From contig PJAB01001472.1 in assembly GCA_002887195.1 (NCBI GenBank), forward strand, positions 1 through 14,223: DNA of 14,223 bases, read 5' to 3'. Shown in pieces: positions 5,546 to 13,571 of the stretch. Made by a program: the position numbers and the translations under genes. Source of the DNA: Chrysochromulina parva. Taxonomy: Eukaryota > Haptophyta > Prymnesiales > Chrysochromulinaceae. How positions within the stretch are numbered: position 1 is the stretch's first letter; the number at the start of each line of letters is the position of its first letter. Below the pieces are notes generated by a model that worked only from the letters and a program-made list of their open reading frames with translations, had not been told where the DNA came from and did not search any database.

Positions 5546-7993
5546 ACACGCCGCCGTTGCATGTATCGAGGCCGTTACATGCGAGTCCGGGGCACTCGTG
5601 CGGTGAGCAAAGCAGGAACAGCGCCAGCTCGGGGCACTGGATGCTACCGGTAAAGCCGAGGGAGCTCGGTGGCGTGACGAAAGCCCCAGGGCTCGGGCAG
5701 GTGAGCCAATGCTCTACGCCACTGGCGGCGAGCACCCTCAGCTGCAGTGCGCCTGCGGAGCAGCGGGTGACGTGGCAGGCGCTTCGGACGGGCTCGCTGG
5801 TGCGATAGTTGTTGATGACTTGCGAGAGCGAGCTATTGACGCAGCGCCCGCCAGTGCCAAAGGTCTCTCCGCGAAAGTTCTGCGAGCTCGAGGGCGCATT
5901 CGGCGTCTCGTCACACTCGCCATTCGAATAGCTCCGAAAGATGGGGCAGTAGTCGGACACGGCTATCGAACCGCCTAGGCTCGGGTTGGCGCTGAAGTAC
6001 TGATAACCCACGGGCAGCGCAGAATTGTACGTGACGAGATTGCACTGGCCGCGTGCGGCGTGGTCGGCCGTGCACCTGTCATCAGAGGTTATCGGCGGTT
6101 ATGAGCGGTCATGAGCGGTCATGAGCGGTGATCAGTGGTCATCAGTGGGGTCGGCCGCATGCACCCGTCTTGTTGAGCCACGTTGCAGAAGCCGTCCTGT
6201 GCTACGCCGCTGCTGTCGATGCACCGCTCCGTCGCCCACGCACAGCCCGCATTCCGGCCGTATACGAGTGGCTCCGCCATGCTCCAGTTGGCACGGTACC
6301 TGCGCGAGGGGAGGTAGCCATCAGAGGTAGCCATCAGAGGTAGCCATCAGAGGTAGCCATCAGAGGTAGCCATCAGAGGTAGCCATCAGAGGTACTGTGG
6401 CTCTAAGGGGCAGCCTTCAGAGGCATCGAGCAGAGTCATCGGGGAGAGAGGCAATGAGAAGAGTCATTGGGGAGAGAGGTAATGAGAAGAGTCATAGGGG
6501 AGAGAGGCAATGAGAAGAGTCATAGGGGAGAGAGGCAATGAGAAGAGTCATCGGGGAGAGAGGTAATGAGATGAGTCTTCGGGGAGAGAGGTAATGAGAC
6601 CCCTTCGGCGTGCGGGGGCGGTAATGAGGTAATGAGAGGTAATGAGAGGTAATGAGAGGTAATGAGAGGTAATGAGACCCCTTCGGCGTGCGGAGGCGGC
6701 GCGCACCAGCCGCTGTCCTCGAGGGCTGCGAGCGTGAGCGCCGAAATGAAAGAGTTATGCGACGCCGTCGACGCCATCATCTCTTGTGGGAAGAGCCGTT
6801 GCTCCCAGTGGGAACCGAAGCAGCTGCCGCTTGTGGTGGGCTGGTTCTCGAGCTCTGGGCCTTCGAGTGTGCTGCAGCCGAGGAGGTCGCGCGCAACCGC
6901 GACTACCTTGGGCGTGACCATGCGGTTCACGATCACGCCGCGCTCCTGCCTGACCAGAAGCGTGCTCGCGCTGGGCGCCCTCACAGTGCGGGTCACACCG
7001 TCGGTGCACAGGGTTGGCGTGAGCGCAGGCAGACCGTCCGCCCCGCGCGGTGTGCGCGGGGTGCCATCCTGGTGGCGGAAGAGCGCCCAGGAATCCGTCG
7101 AAAAGCCGAGCGCGTGCAGGAGCTCGTGCACCTGATGAGGATGGTCATCAGAGGTCATCAGTTGGTCTTCAGAGGTCATCATCAGTTGGTCATCAGAGGT
7201 CATCAGAGGTCATCAGAGGCACAGGCTCGTGCACCGCAGTACTCAGTTGGTCTTCCCACGCGCTCGAACTCGACGAGAGCGCCACCGGACAGAAGTTTGC
7301 CTGACCCATGATCGGTCGATCGTATTGATCGCGCACACACGTGGAGGCGTACGCGAGCGTGCCATCGCCGGCCGACGCCGGGCAGCTGCCCGTGGTCGCC
7401 GACGTGACATACAAGACAAAGTCTGCGTTGCTCACGCCTGTGCCGTTGGCCGAAGTGGTGCAACTCGACGGATTGCACGTGCCGTCTGCGTTGCACGAAC
7501 TGCAGGTCTGCAGACTGTTGAGCAGATAGTCGGCCACGGCCGCCGACGTCCCGTCCGGCATGTAGCCGCAACGCACTGGCTGGCCCACGCTCGCGCATGG
7601 CGAGCCAGCCACCTGCCATGTCGAACCGCAGTTGCGATTGACACGCAGCGGTCCCTGCACACGCACGACTGACAACGCTCGAGAGAGCACCGAGACGGCC
7701 GCGGGCACAAGCGTGTTCATCAAGAAAGATTGCCTGGCGCTATCGAGCGCCGCTAGGTTCTGCGTGATGACGTGAATGCGGATGGGCTCGTAGCTGTTGC
7801 TCGTCGTCCGCCGGCCGTGGCCTGTGGGCTCGTAGTACTCCTGCGCTGCAAAGTTGTATGGAGGTGCTGGAATCTCGTCGTGTGCGCAGTGATGATTGTG
7901 ATGGCGGCCGCATGCCACGCTCAGCATCAGGAATATTAAGAAGACTGCTTCCATGGAAAAGGCGTTTGCTTTGTCGTAAGAGGACGAGTTCAT
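5538..7993 (-). CDS. Leishmanolysin-like (M8) zinc metallopeptidase, four exons
   Basis: Exons 7993-7235, 7131-6707, 6299-6165 and 6075-5538 join (phases 0, 2, 2) to 618 aa. The N-terminus has a signal peptide (MEAVFLIFLMLSVACG; the second ATG at 7954 may be the true start) and a Cys-rich propeptide-like region. Zinc site: HELLHALGF at 255-263, third His in GSHWEQR (H361) and Met-turn QEMM (371-372), all expected for M8 metzincins. After that: LEDSGW|YRANWSMAEPLVYG, CIDSSGVAQDGFC, ARGQCNL, LGGSIAVSDYCPIF and YSNGECDE, all standard leishmanolysin C-domain text with its Cys pairs. Secreted or surface peptidase by family knowledge. Every splice site was set by restoring this family sequence. Intron 1 sits directly in front of the HExxH codons. 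The frame continues past the TGA into a Hint module. Confidence 0.9.
6076..6164 (-). other. Intron 3 of the M8 peptidase gene
   Basis: 89-bp GT-AG intron, phase 2, donor GACGG|GTGCAT and acceptor CTGATGACAG|GTGCAC. Its first 16 bases (GTGCATGCGGCCGACC) repeat the start of the next exon (GTGCACGGCCGACC) except for a two-base insertion. The middle is CTGATGACCACTGATCACC followed by CGCTCATGACC repeats. Confidence 0.85.
6300..6706 (-). other. Intron 2 of the M8 peptidase gene, built of minisatellites
   Basis: 407-bp GT-AG intron, phase 2, donor GGCTG|GTGCGC and acceptor CTCGCGCAG|GTACCG; splicing rebuilds W-Y-R-A-N-W-S-M-A-E-P. It holds six 13-bp units GAGGTAGCCATCA (6311-6388), six 28-bp units (starting 6433, 6461, 6489, 6517, 6545, 6573), GGTAATGAGA decamers (about 6625-6676) and a repeated copy of the intron's own start (6598-6624 versus 6676-6700). 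Plus-strand orientation is given for the units. Almost nothing in it is unique sequence. Confidence 0.85.
7132..7234 (-). other. Intron 1 of the M8 peptidase gene, flanked by an 11-bp direct repeat
   Basis: 103-bp GT-AG intron, phase 0, donor ACTGCG|GTGCACGAG and acceptor CCTCATCAG|GTGCACGAG. GGTGCACGAGC occurs exactly at both ends (sense strand; plus 7225-7235 and 7122-7132). Between the repeats lie six or more CTGATGACC-type units. The downstream copy codes V-H-E of the HExxH motif, the upstream one is the intron's first bases. Confidence 0.9.
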
Positions 7994-8025
7994 CTCTCTC
8001 TCGAGATTGGCCGTGTCTCACAAAC

Positions 8026-8048
8026 GGTAAAAAGACACCGGGGGGAGC
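8026..8048 (-). promoter_or_regulatory. 23-bp element upstream of the peptidase start, copy 1
   Basis: Sense-strand core CCGGTGTCTTTTTACC preceded by a GCTCCCCC run. It lies 32 bp upstream of the 7993 ATG. A second copy with one mismatch is at 10812-10834, upstream of the next gene. Position suggests a core promoter or 5'UTR element, or a piece of a dispersed repeat; function is inference only. Confidence 0.4.
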
Positions 8049-8054
8049 CGGGAC

Positions 8055-8345
8055 AAACGGTACCGTGAAGTCTCACAAACGGTGCCGTGAAGTCTCACAA
8101 ACGGTACCGTGAAGTCTCACGAGCGGTACCGTGAAGTCTCACAAACGGTACCGCCGCAAAGTCTCACAAACGGTACCGCGAAGTCTCACAAACGGTACCG
8201 TGAAGTCTCACAAACGGTACCGTGAAGTCTCACAAACGGTACCGCGAAGTCTCACAAGCGGTACCGTGAAGTCTCACAAACGGTACCGTGAAGTCTCAAA
8301 GCGGTACCGTGAAGTCTCACAAACGGTACCGTGAAGTCTCACAAA
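8055..8345. repeat. 22-bp satellite array with GGTACC palindromes
   Basis: Thirteen units with GGTACC (one GGTGCC, at 8081) starting at 8059, 8081, 8103, 8125, 8147, 8172, 8194, 8216, 8238, 8260, 8282, 8303 and 8325: spacing 22 bp with one 25 and one 21. The unit is AAGTCTCACAAACG plus GGTACCGTG. Most copies contain the 10-bp palindrome ACGGTACCGT. Short open frames across it are repeat artefacts. Confidence 0.95.
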
Positions 8346-8359
8346 CAATACATGTAACC

Positions 8360-8800
8360 GCGATACGGTAGTGGTCGAACTCATGTCTCACACACGGTAG
8401 TGGCCAAGTCTCACAAACGGTAGTGGTCGAACTCATGTCTCACAAACGGTAGTGGCCAAGTCTCACAAACGGTAGTGGTCGAACTCAAGTCTCACAAACG
8501 GTAGTGGCGAAAAGAACTCAAGTCTCACAAATGGTAGATTGGTAGTGGTCGAACTAAAATCTCACAAATGGTCGTGGCCAAAAGAACCCAAGTCTCACAA
8601 ACGTTCGCCGAAGTCTCACAAACTGAACCGGGAACTGGAGGACCGTGAAGTCTCACCAAACGGTACCGCGCGTCTTTAGAAACTGCTTACCCGAAGTCTC
8701 ACAAACGGTAGTGGTCGAACTGCGAAGTCTCACAAACGGTAGTGTTCGAACTCAAGTCTCACAAACGGAAGTGACGAACTGCGAAGTCTCACAAACGAAC
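8360..8800. repeat. Second-phase satellite, GTCTCACAAACGGTAGTGG units
   Basis: Shares AAGTCTCACAAACGGTA with the preceding array but continues GTGGTCGAACTC or GTGGCCA. Between about 8370 and 8490 the spacing alternates 29 and 23 bp, giving a 52-bp higher-order repeat; beyond 8520 the copies decay. No gene seen. Confidence 0.9.
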
Positions 8801-9400
8801 TCGTCTCATTGGGGTTACATGCACATGAACCATAGACGCGACAACCGGTGCTACGGCACTGTTACTGCCCGCTCAGGATACACACCCCTTACATGACTAA
8901 TTACATGACCCCATACGAGACACGGAGCATGCGCGAGCTCGCGGCATTGAGGCCCTTGCATTGAGGATAGTTTGTAGCGAATCCAGAAGGAAACAAGGAA
9001 ACCTCCCCCAGTCCCCCTAACCGGGCGCCCCTCTGGCGCCCCTACCGCTACCCCTTTGGGTCAACCTCAACGGGGTAAGTTCGGGACAGAACAGAATGAG
9101 AAAGCGATTTGAGCGGCGTTCATGACTTAACAAGCTAGAGAAGCTACCATACCAATTCGGGCTGGACACGCCCTGAATTGCTCTTTAATTGCTCTTTTTG
9201 GAAGGCGGACGAGTTCACACCTAACCTGTAGTTAACCTGTAGTCCCCAAATTTCGCATAGGAAGAGCGTCAAATGGTCCTCATATTTCTTGCTGCCTCAG
9301 CTTGTGCCTGTGCCTACTTACGTTCTCTACCTGTCTGCCTGCCATGAATCATGGGCCATCTGCCTGCCTGGGCATAGTGCGCCTCACATAGCGCATCGTG
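8801..9400. other. Non-coding spacer
   Basis: About 600 bp between the satellite and the stop of the next gene. I see no supported gene, tRNA or array. Noted only: a repeated GGCGCCCCT at about 9023-9045, CTTACATGAC/ATTACATGAC near 8890-8910, and paired TAACCTGTAG near 9221-9242. It should contain the 3' end of the downstream minus-strand transcript. Confidence 0.6.
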
Positions 9401-10633
9401 TCACTTTCGGAAGGTGTTCGCGGCGCGGTGACGACGAAACACTTGGCGACCCAGGAACTCCTCAAACGGCGCCGTCACCTGGTGCATCCGATCAGCAAAT
9501 GACGTCACTTGAGGTGAAGCCGACCGGTTCCATTTATACGCATGGTAGAGCATCGGACGGTCGAGCCTTTGCAGTACGGCATCTTGCACGCCGTTGTCGC
9601 TCTTGTACGAGGCTATCCATCGGCTCCGCGCCCGAAATATTTCCTGGCTCGACCAAGCTGGAGCCGACGGGTTAAGATCTACTGCCAGTCCCGAGGATAT
9701 TCGACTTGCAGTGTGAAACAGGTGCAGCCGGTCGTGATCAAAGAGCGATCTCATGGTGCACCAGGAGTTCATAGCACAGACAGAACCCGCGCGCATCTCG
9801 CAGAACATAGCTGCCTGTGGCTGCTGCGATAACTTGAGCATGGCACCGAGCAGGCGATGCGTGAGTCTATAGACTTCTGTGACGCAACGATGCACAAACG
9901 TGTGATTGACGATCCTCAAGCTGCGCTTCTTCCGATGAACCCAGTTGCGCACAGCCCAACTTGGGTTGGCACAGAGCAAATCATGGTTGTAGAGCCGGCG
10001 GCTATCGAAGGAATAGATGTCCTTGCCGATGAGAGGTGGGGAACGTCTGGAGGGGTTGATTACGTCCACCGCGTCCGATACGTTAAAGGGTTCATGCAGA
10101 GCACTCCACGCTGACAGGACAGTGGTAATGTCGCCCGTCCACACGACATCCCACTCCAGAAACCAGAAGAACTGGACGTGCTGAAGCGCGCTGCCAATAC
10201 GACTATACCAGAGAAGGTACGGCGCGTCGCAGCTGTGCCAACACCATCCTCGCTCCCCGATTTCCAGGGGGTGCGTCTTGCAGCGGGTCCTCTTTTGGTT
10301 CTCACCTAGGGCACAATATGTCTGATTGTATGTCCCGGGTGCTCCACCATAATCGCCATCGAAGACGAGTCGAAGTTTCGAAAATGCTGGCAAAGCTCTC
10401 ACCACATCGGTTGCGTTGGAGCATGTCACGTTGTCAACAAGCGGCCTGGCTTTCTGCAGCAGGGTCGAACATGGTTCCGAGTCGCCACACGAGGACAATA
10501 CGACGTGGTGCTCGGCGAACGACGAACGCAAAATCTGTTCGCGGGCAAGCAGCAGCATGGGCTTCATCACGAGCGTGTGAGTCCACTGCACTATTGCGAG
10601 AGGTGCCGTGGCTGACGGCTGTGACGCCACCAT
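9401..10633 (-). CDS. Putative glycosyltransferase-like protein, function unknown
   Basis: 410 aa, one exon, from the first ATG (MVASQPSATAPLAIVQWTH). The open frame continues upstream without an ATG, so the true N-terminus may be longer or lie in another exon. The centre reads LRLVFDGDYGG, APYLLWYSRIGSAL and FFWFLEWDVVWTGDITTVLSAW; an acidic residue set after a hydrophobic strand in this form resembles the DxD-type metal/nucleotide-sugar site of GT-A fold enzymes. Several N-x-S/T sequons (NVT, NAT, NQT, NVS, NHT, NRS) and many Cys/Trp residues suggest passage through the secretory pathway, probably Golgi. I recognise the type as a poorly characterised algal protein, not a named family. No intron needed. 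Confidence 0.55.
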   Translation of the reverse strand: MVASQPSATAPLAIVQWTHTLVMKPMLLLAREQILRSSFAEHHVVLSSCGDSEPCSTLLQKARPLVDNVTCSNATDVVRALPAFSKLRLVFDGDYGGAPGTYNQTYCALGENQKRTRCKTHPLEIGERGWCWHSCDAPYLLWYSRIGSALQHVQFFWFLEWDVVWTGDITTVLSAWSALHEPFNVSDAVDVINPSRRSPPLIGKDIYSFDSRRLYNHDLLCANPSWAVRNWVHRKKRSLRIVNHTFVHRCVTEVYRLTHRLLGAMLKLSQQPQAAMFCEMRAGSVCAMNSWCTMRSLFDHDRLHLFHTASRISSGLAVDLNPSAPAWSSQEIFRARSRWIASYKSDNGVQDAVLQRLDRPMLYHAYKWNRSASPQVTSFADRMHQVTAPFEEFLGRQVFRRHRAANTFRK

Positions 10634-10811
10634 GATAGCTCGCGCCGCAACAGCTCGACAGACCGCGGGGCTTGTGCTCTGTGCGGACACACAAATCGAC
10701 GACTTGTGTCGGCACCGAAGTGCCGCGGACCGCGGTCGGTGTCTGCCCGCAAGGCGGCGTGCGTTCCTCTTTGCCGCAAACCGTCCTAAAAGTCGGCAGT
10801 CGGTTGGTACC

Positions 10812-10834
10812 GGTAAAAAGACACTGGGGGGAGC
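10812..10834 (-). promoter_or_regulatory. 23-bp element, copy 2, amid GGTACC-type motifs
   Basis: One mismatch to the copy at 8026-8048 and in the same orientation. Adjacent are GGTACCGGTA (10806) and an ACCGGTAC...TACCGGTAC pair (10838-10854), so both copies lie beside KpnI-like GGTAC motifs. It is 178 bp upstream of the 10633 ATG. Confidence 0.4.
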
Positions 10835-11002
10835 AACCGGTACTGTACCGGTACAGGCTAGACTGTGACCACGATGTGCGCGTGAAACCGTGAATACACA
10901 GGGTCCCCGCTTTTTTCAGATCCTCGTGTCGCCATCCGCGGGCAGGGTGATGTGACGAATCACGATCGAGGTGTTCGAAATCAAGCAGTCTTTTATCGCT
11001 GT

Positions 11003-11359
11003 TCACTCCACACATCTTTGCCACAATCCCGTGAAATAGCCCCGTAATAGCCGCTCGGCTTCATCAGCAGAATGTGTTGAGAGCGCGTCCTCACAACCAG
11101 CCGGCCGCCGCGCATCCCACAGGCGGCGCTTGAAGGCGGCGTGAAAACTGGCAGGAGCCACTCGCACGCGTCCATGCCGTGTAGGGCGCCACGCTCGCGC
11201 CCGGCCCCTTAAGTACTTCTGCCCTCGGGCCGCCCATCTGCATCGCATCTCGCCAAATCTGGCCCCTGACCTCCATCCCTGTGAACCCTGCTGTGCCTCG
11301 ATCCAACACCTAGTGCGCACCGCGGGCAAGCCGCGGCGCACTGCCGCTGCGCCTCTGTC
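11003..11359 (-). other. Possible partial or relic coding segment
   Basis: Open frame without a good start. Its end (ASFHAAFKRRLWDARRPAGCE then ERLLRGYFTGLWQRCVE before a stop) looks more protein-like than random sequence, while the first half is Arg-rich and unconvincing. The RLWDARRPAGCE segment vaguely recalls the start of algal secreted glycosyltransferases, but I cannot assign it. Could be a gene remnant, an unspliced exon or chance. Confidence 0.2.
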
Positions 11360-11472
11360 TCAGCACCTCTCACTTGTACATGCAACGAAACTCCAGCAAG
11401 CCGAAGGCTCCGCTGTGCGACTTGCCCGAGAGTTGGCAAGACCATGTGATGAACAATTGATAGTACGCATCA

Positions 11473-13041
11473 TCATTGCACTGAGAGGACCTGATCCATC
11501 AGCTCGGAGCGGAGGGAGGCGCGGCCGCACTTGAGCTTCTCCATGCCCGATGAAAGCGGCGAGAGGTCCTTGTTTGCGCCTCCCTTGTTGCCCTTCTTGC
11601 CCCTCTTGCCCCCCTTTTGCTTCACCACCTCGGCGATGACGCCCTTCAATTTAGGCTCTTGCTTGGCAGACATGGACTTGGTGAGCTGGAAGTGCGCGGC
11701 GAGCCACTCGTTCTCCTCGGGCGGAGGTTGGGGCGAGGTCGACTCCGCGCCCTCGCGGGACTCTCGGTTGCGGCGGCGCTTCTCACGGCCGCTGGGCGTC
11801 TCCTCGGTGGCATTGGCTGCGGCCTTCTCCCACTTGAACGCGCCCGACATGGCGCCCGTCGCCCCGGTGGCAACGACGTGCAGCAGCCCCGGCTCGGGCA
11901 CATTCGCGAGCAGTAGAGGCGACGGTGGCTCGGAGTCGCTCACCGAGAAGGTGGGCGTCGCTGGCTCGGAGGCCACGAGCGACGATGGCTCCGAATCATG
12001 TGGAGTACGTTTGGTTGACGGCACTGGCGGTTCGACCTTGGACCCAGCCTTGTCGGCCTTTGCCAAGTTTCGCCGGTCGGACCGGCCGCGTGCCACCGCC
12101 TGCAGGCGCGCGGCGGCGTGGTAGTCGAGCTCGACGTCCCGAAACTCATGCAGGTCCACGACGTCCTCGTCGTCCACGGCGAGCGCGGCGGCCGTGTGCG
12201 CCTGCAGCCAGCGCTCCTGGGCCGCAACCGTCGCGTCGGAGTCTGGGGAGGGGCTCGTGCGAGAGCCGAGCTTGTCCAGGTCGAGGACCCGTTCGGGGCA
12301 CTTGGACAGGTCCAGAGTGGGCACCGCGGGCTTCGACGAGTGCACGTTGGGCACGATGACAATCTCGGAGACAATCTCGGATAGATCCTGCTCGAGATTC
12401 TTGAACGCGCTCCCGAGACCCGCCTCGTTCTTCGTGAGCCTTGAGCCCGCGACGTTTGCGAGGGGTGCCTGCGGGCTGCCCCAAAAGCGCTCCTGCGCCT
12501 TCGAGACGGGTACGAAATGCTGTGGGCTGCGCTCGTGCGTCTTCTTTGGGAAGCGCGAATACTCGGACGAAGAGGGCGAGCCAACCCTCGGCGGTTCCAT
12601 CGCTCCGTGCGCTGCGAGCGCGGCGCACAGGGCCTCACGCATGTGCGGCACGCCGGATTGCTTTGCGAAGTCATTCACGAGCACGGTGAGCTTGGGGTCC
12701 ATGGGCTTCACAGCTTGGGCCGCCGACTTTGGACACGGCGCAGCCACAGCCTTCGCGTCCTTCGCGTCCTTTGCGACCTCTGCCTTGCGCATCGTGAGCG
12801 CCAGCGCGATCACGCGAATCGCCACCGCATCCGCCTCGGCCAAGTCAGCCGCAGTGGGCGCCTCACTTGGCCAAGTCTTCACATCAATTCTCACATCCTG
12901 AGGTTTGGACTTGAGCTTCTCGTCGGACAGCCCGATGGCAATCTTGGTTGGGGGAACTGTGGCGACCTCCTCGCCCGAGGCAGGGATGGGCTTGGTGTCA
13001 GTGGCGGCATCGGCCGACTTTTTGGACGAGCAGGCTCCCAT
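11473..13041 (-). CDS. Predicted N-myristoylated protein with an IQ motif
   Basis: 522 aa, single exon. The start at 13041 is preferred over the ATG at 13188 because it gives MGACSSKK, a textbook N-myristoylation signal (Gly2, Ser6) with Cys4 for palmitoylation, implying membrane or flagellar-membrane anchoring. The rest is mostly low complexity: Ala/Lys-rich 64-115, Ser-rich 155-200, a helical patch LEQDLSEIVSEIV (216-228), and one IQ calmodulin-binding motif, LQAVARGRSDRR (313-324), that fits IQxxxRGxxxR. Basic clusters are REKRRRNRE (419-427) and KQKGGKRGKKGNKGG (474-488). No enzyme domain is visible. Inference: a membrane-bound calmodulin- or centrin-binding adaptor. Confidence 0.7.
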   Translation of the reverse strand: MGACSSKKSADAATDTKPIPASGEEVATVPPTKIAIGLSDEKLKSKPQDVRIDVKTWPSEAPTAADLAEADAVAIRVIALALTMRKAEVAKDAKDAKAVAAPCPKSAAQAVKPMDPKLTVLVNDFAKQSGVPHMREALCAALAAHGAMEPPRVGSPSSSEYSRFPKKTHERSPQHFVPVSKAQERFWGSPQAPLANVAGSRLTKNEAGLGSAFKNLEQDLSEIVSEIVIVPNVHSSKPAVPTLDLSKCPERVLDLDKLGSRTSPSPDSDATVAAQERWLQAHTAAALAVDDEDVVDLHEFRDVELDYHAAARLQAVARGRSDRRNLAKADKAGSKVEPPVPSTKRTPHDSEPSSLVASEPATPTFSVSDSEPPSPLLLANVPEPGLLHVVATGATGAMSGAFKWEKAAANATEETPSGREKRRRNRESREGAESTSPQPPPEENEWLAAHFQLTKSMSAKQEPKLKGVIAEVVKQKGGKRGKKGNKGGANKDLSPLSSGMEKLKCGRASLRSELMDQVLSVQ

Positions 13042-13571
13042 ATTGGAGATTGGGCGACGCAAAAGGGAGAACCTCCGGTCGGGGTCGATGTGGCTGATGC
13101 GGGAGAAGCGAAGGGCGACGAAGCCGGTTGCGAAGTGGAGATTTGACGACACCGAACTTCCCGAAAAAGCATGTCGGACGAAACACATTTGTGCCTCTCG
13201 CGAATTTGACGAATCGCTACTTCGGAAAAGGCAAGGAAACGGCGTGGAAACGGCCAAATGGAGTTCAACACCTTCCTGTTATCAGTGTGTAGACACTCCA
13301 GCACGTGTAAAAGGTCGTGTATGATCTCCGACAGCACAAAAACGTTTCTTACCGTATTATAGGGCGTATTAGACTAAACCGAAAAGTATCGCGGTATCGG
13401 GTTTCGTGTCTGTTCGACAGTCTCGAGTTCGACCTTTCCGCGGTGACGAGCCCGCGTGCGCTCGTACGTTCCAAAAATCCTCCCAAGGGGGAGCGCGGCT
13501 ATCTAATCCATTACAGCACGGCATATTTTTAGTCCTCGGCTAGTTGGTTTCGACTCACAGTTGTACCCCAC
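13042..13571. other. Intergenic region upstream of the IQ protein
   Basis: About 530 bp. 13042-13260 is open in frame with the IQ protein (first ATG at 13188), so it may be 5'UTR or an N-terminal extension. 13300-13560 is AT-richer (ATTATAGGGCGTATTAGAC near 13354) with no gene seen; it holds the 3' end of the rightmost gene. Confidence 0.55.

Larger units (their letters stand above)
10634..11472. other. Intergenic region with no supported gene
   Basis: About 840 bp between the glycosyltransferase-like start and the stop of the IQ protein. It includes the second 23-bp element, GGTAC-rich sequence (10805-10854), and a possible coding relic at 11003-11359. Open frames over 10650-11000 read as low-quality Arg/Ser-rich sequence and are not convincing. 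Confidence 0.55.

Noticed and set aside
4909..5808. Long plus-strand open frame with a Gly/Glu-rich repeat
   Set aside because: It is the complement of the Ser/Pro stalk and Hint/peptidase coding sequence; the minus strand carries recognisable domains, the plus strand does not.
8131..8334. Repetitive plus-strand open frame (SHKRY/VSQTVP units)
   Set aside because: Direct product of the 22-bp satellite; it is open only because the unit lacks stops in these frames.
8055..8800. CRISPR-like array
   Set aside because: Direct repeats have no unique spacers and the context is eukaryotic; it is a satellite.
9000..9070. Possible tRNA or structured RNA around the repeated GGCGCCCCT
   Set aside because: No T-loop GTTCRANNC or cloverleaf pairing could be drawn.
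10434..11024. Minus-strand open frame overlapping the glycosyltransferase-like start
   Set aside because: Overlaps a better-supported frame, crosses GGTAC-rich non-coding sequence and shows no domain.
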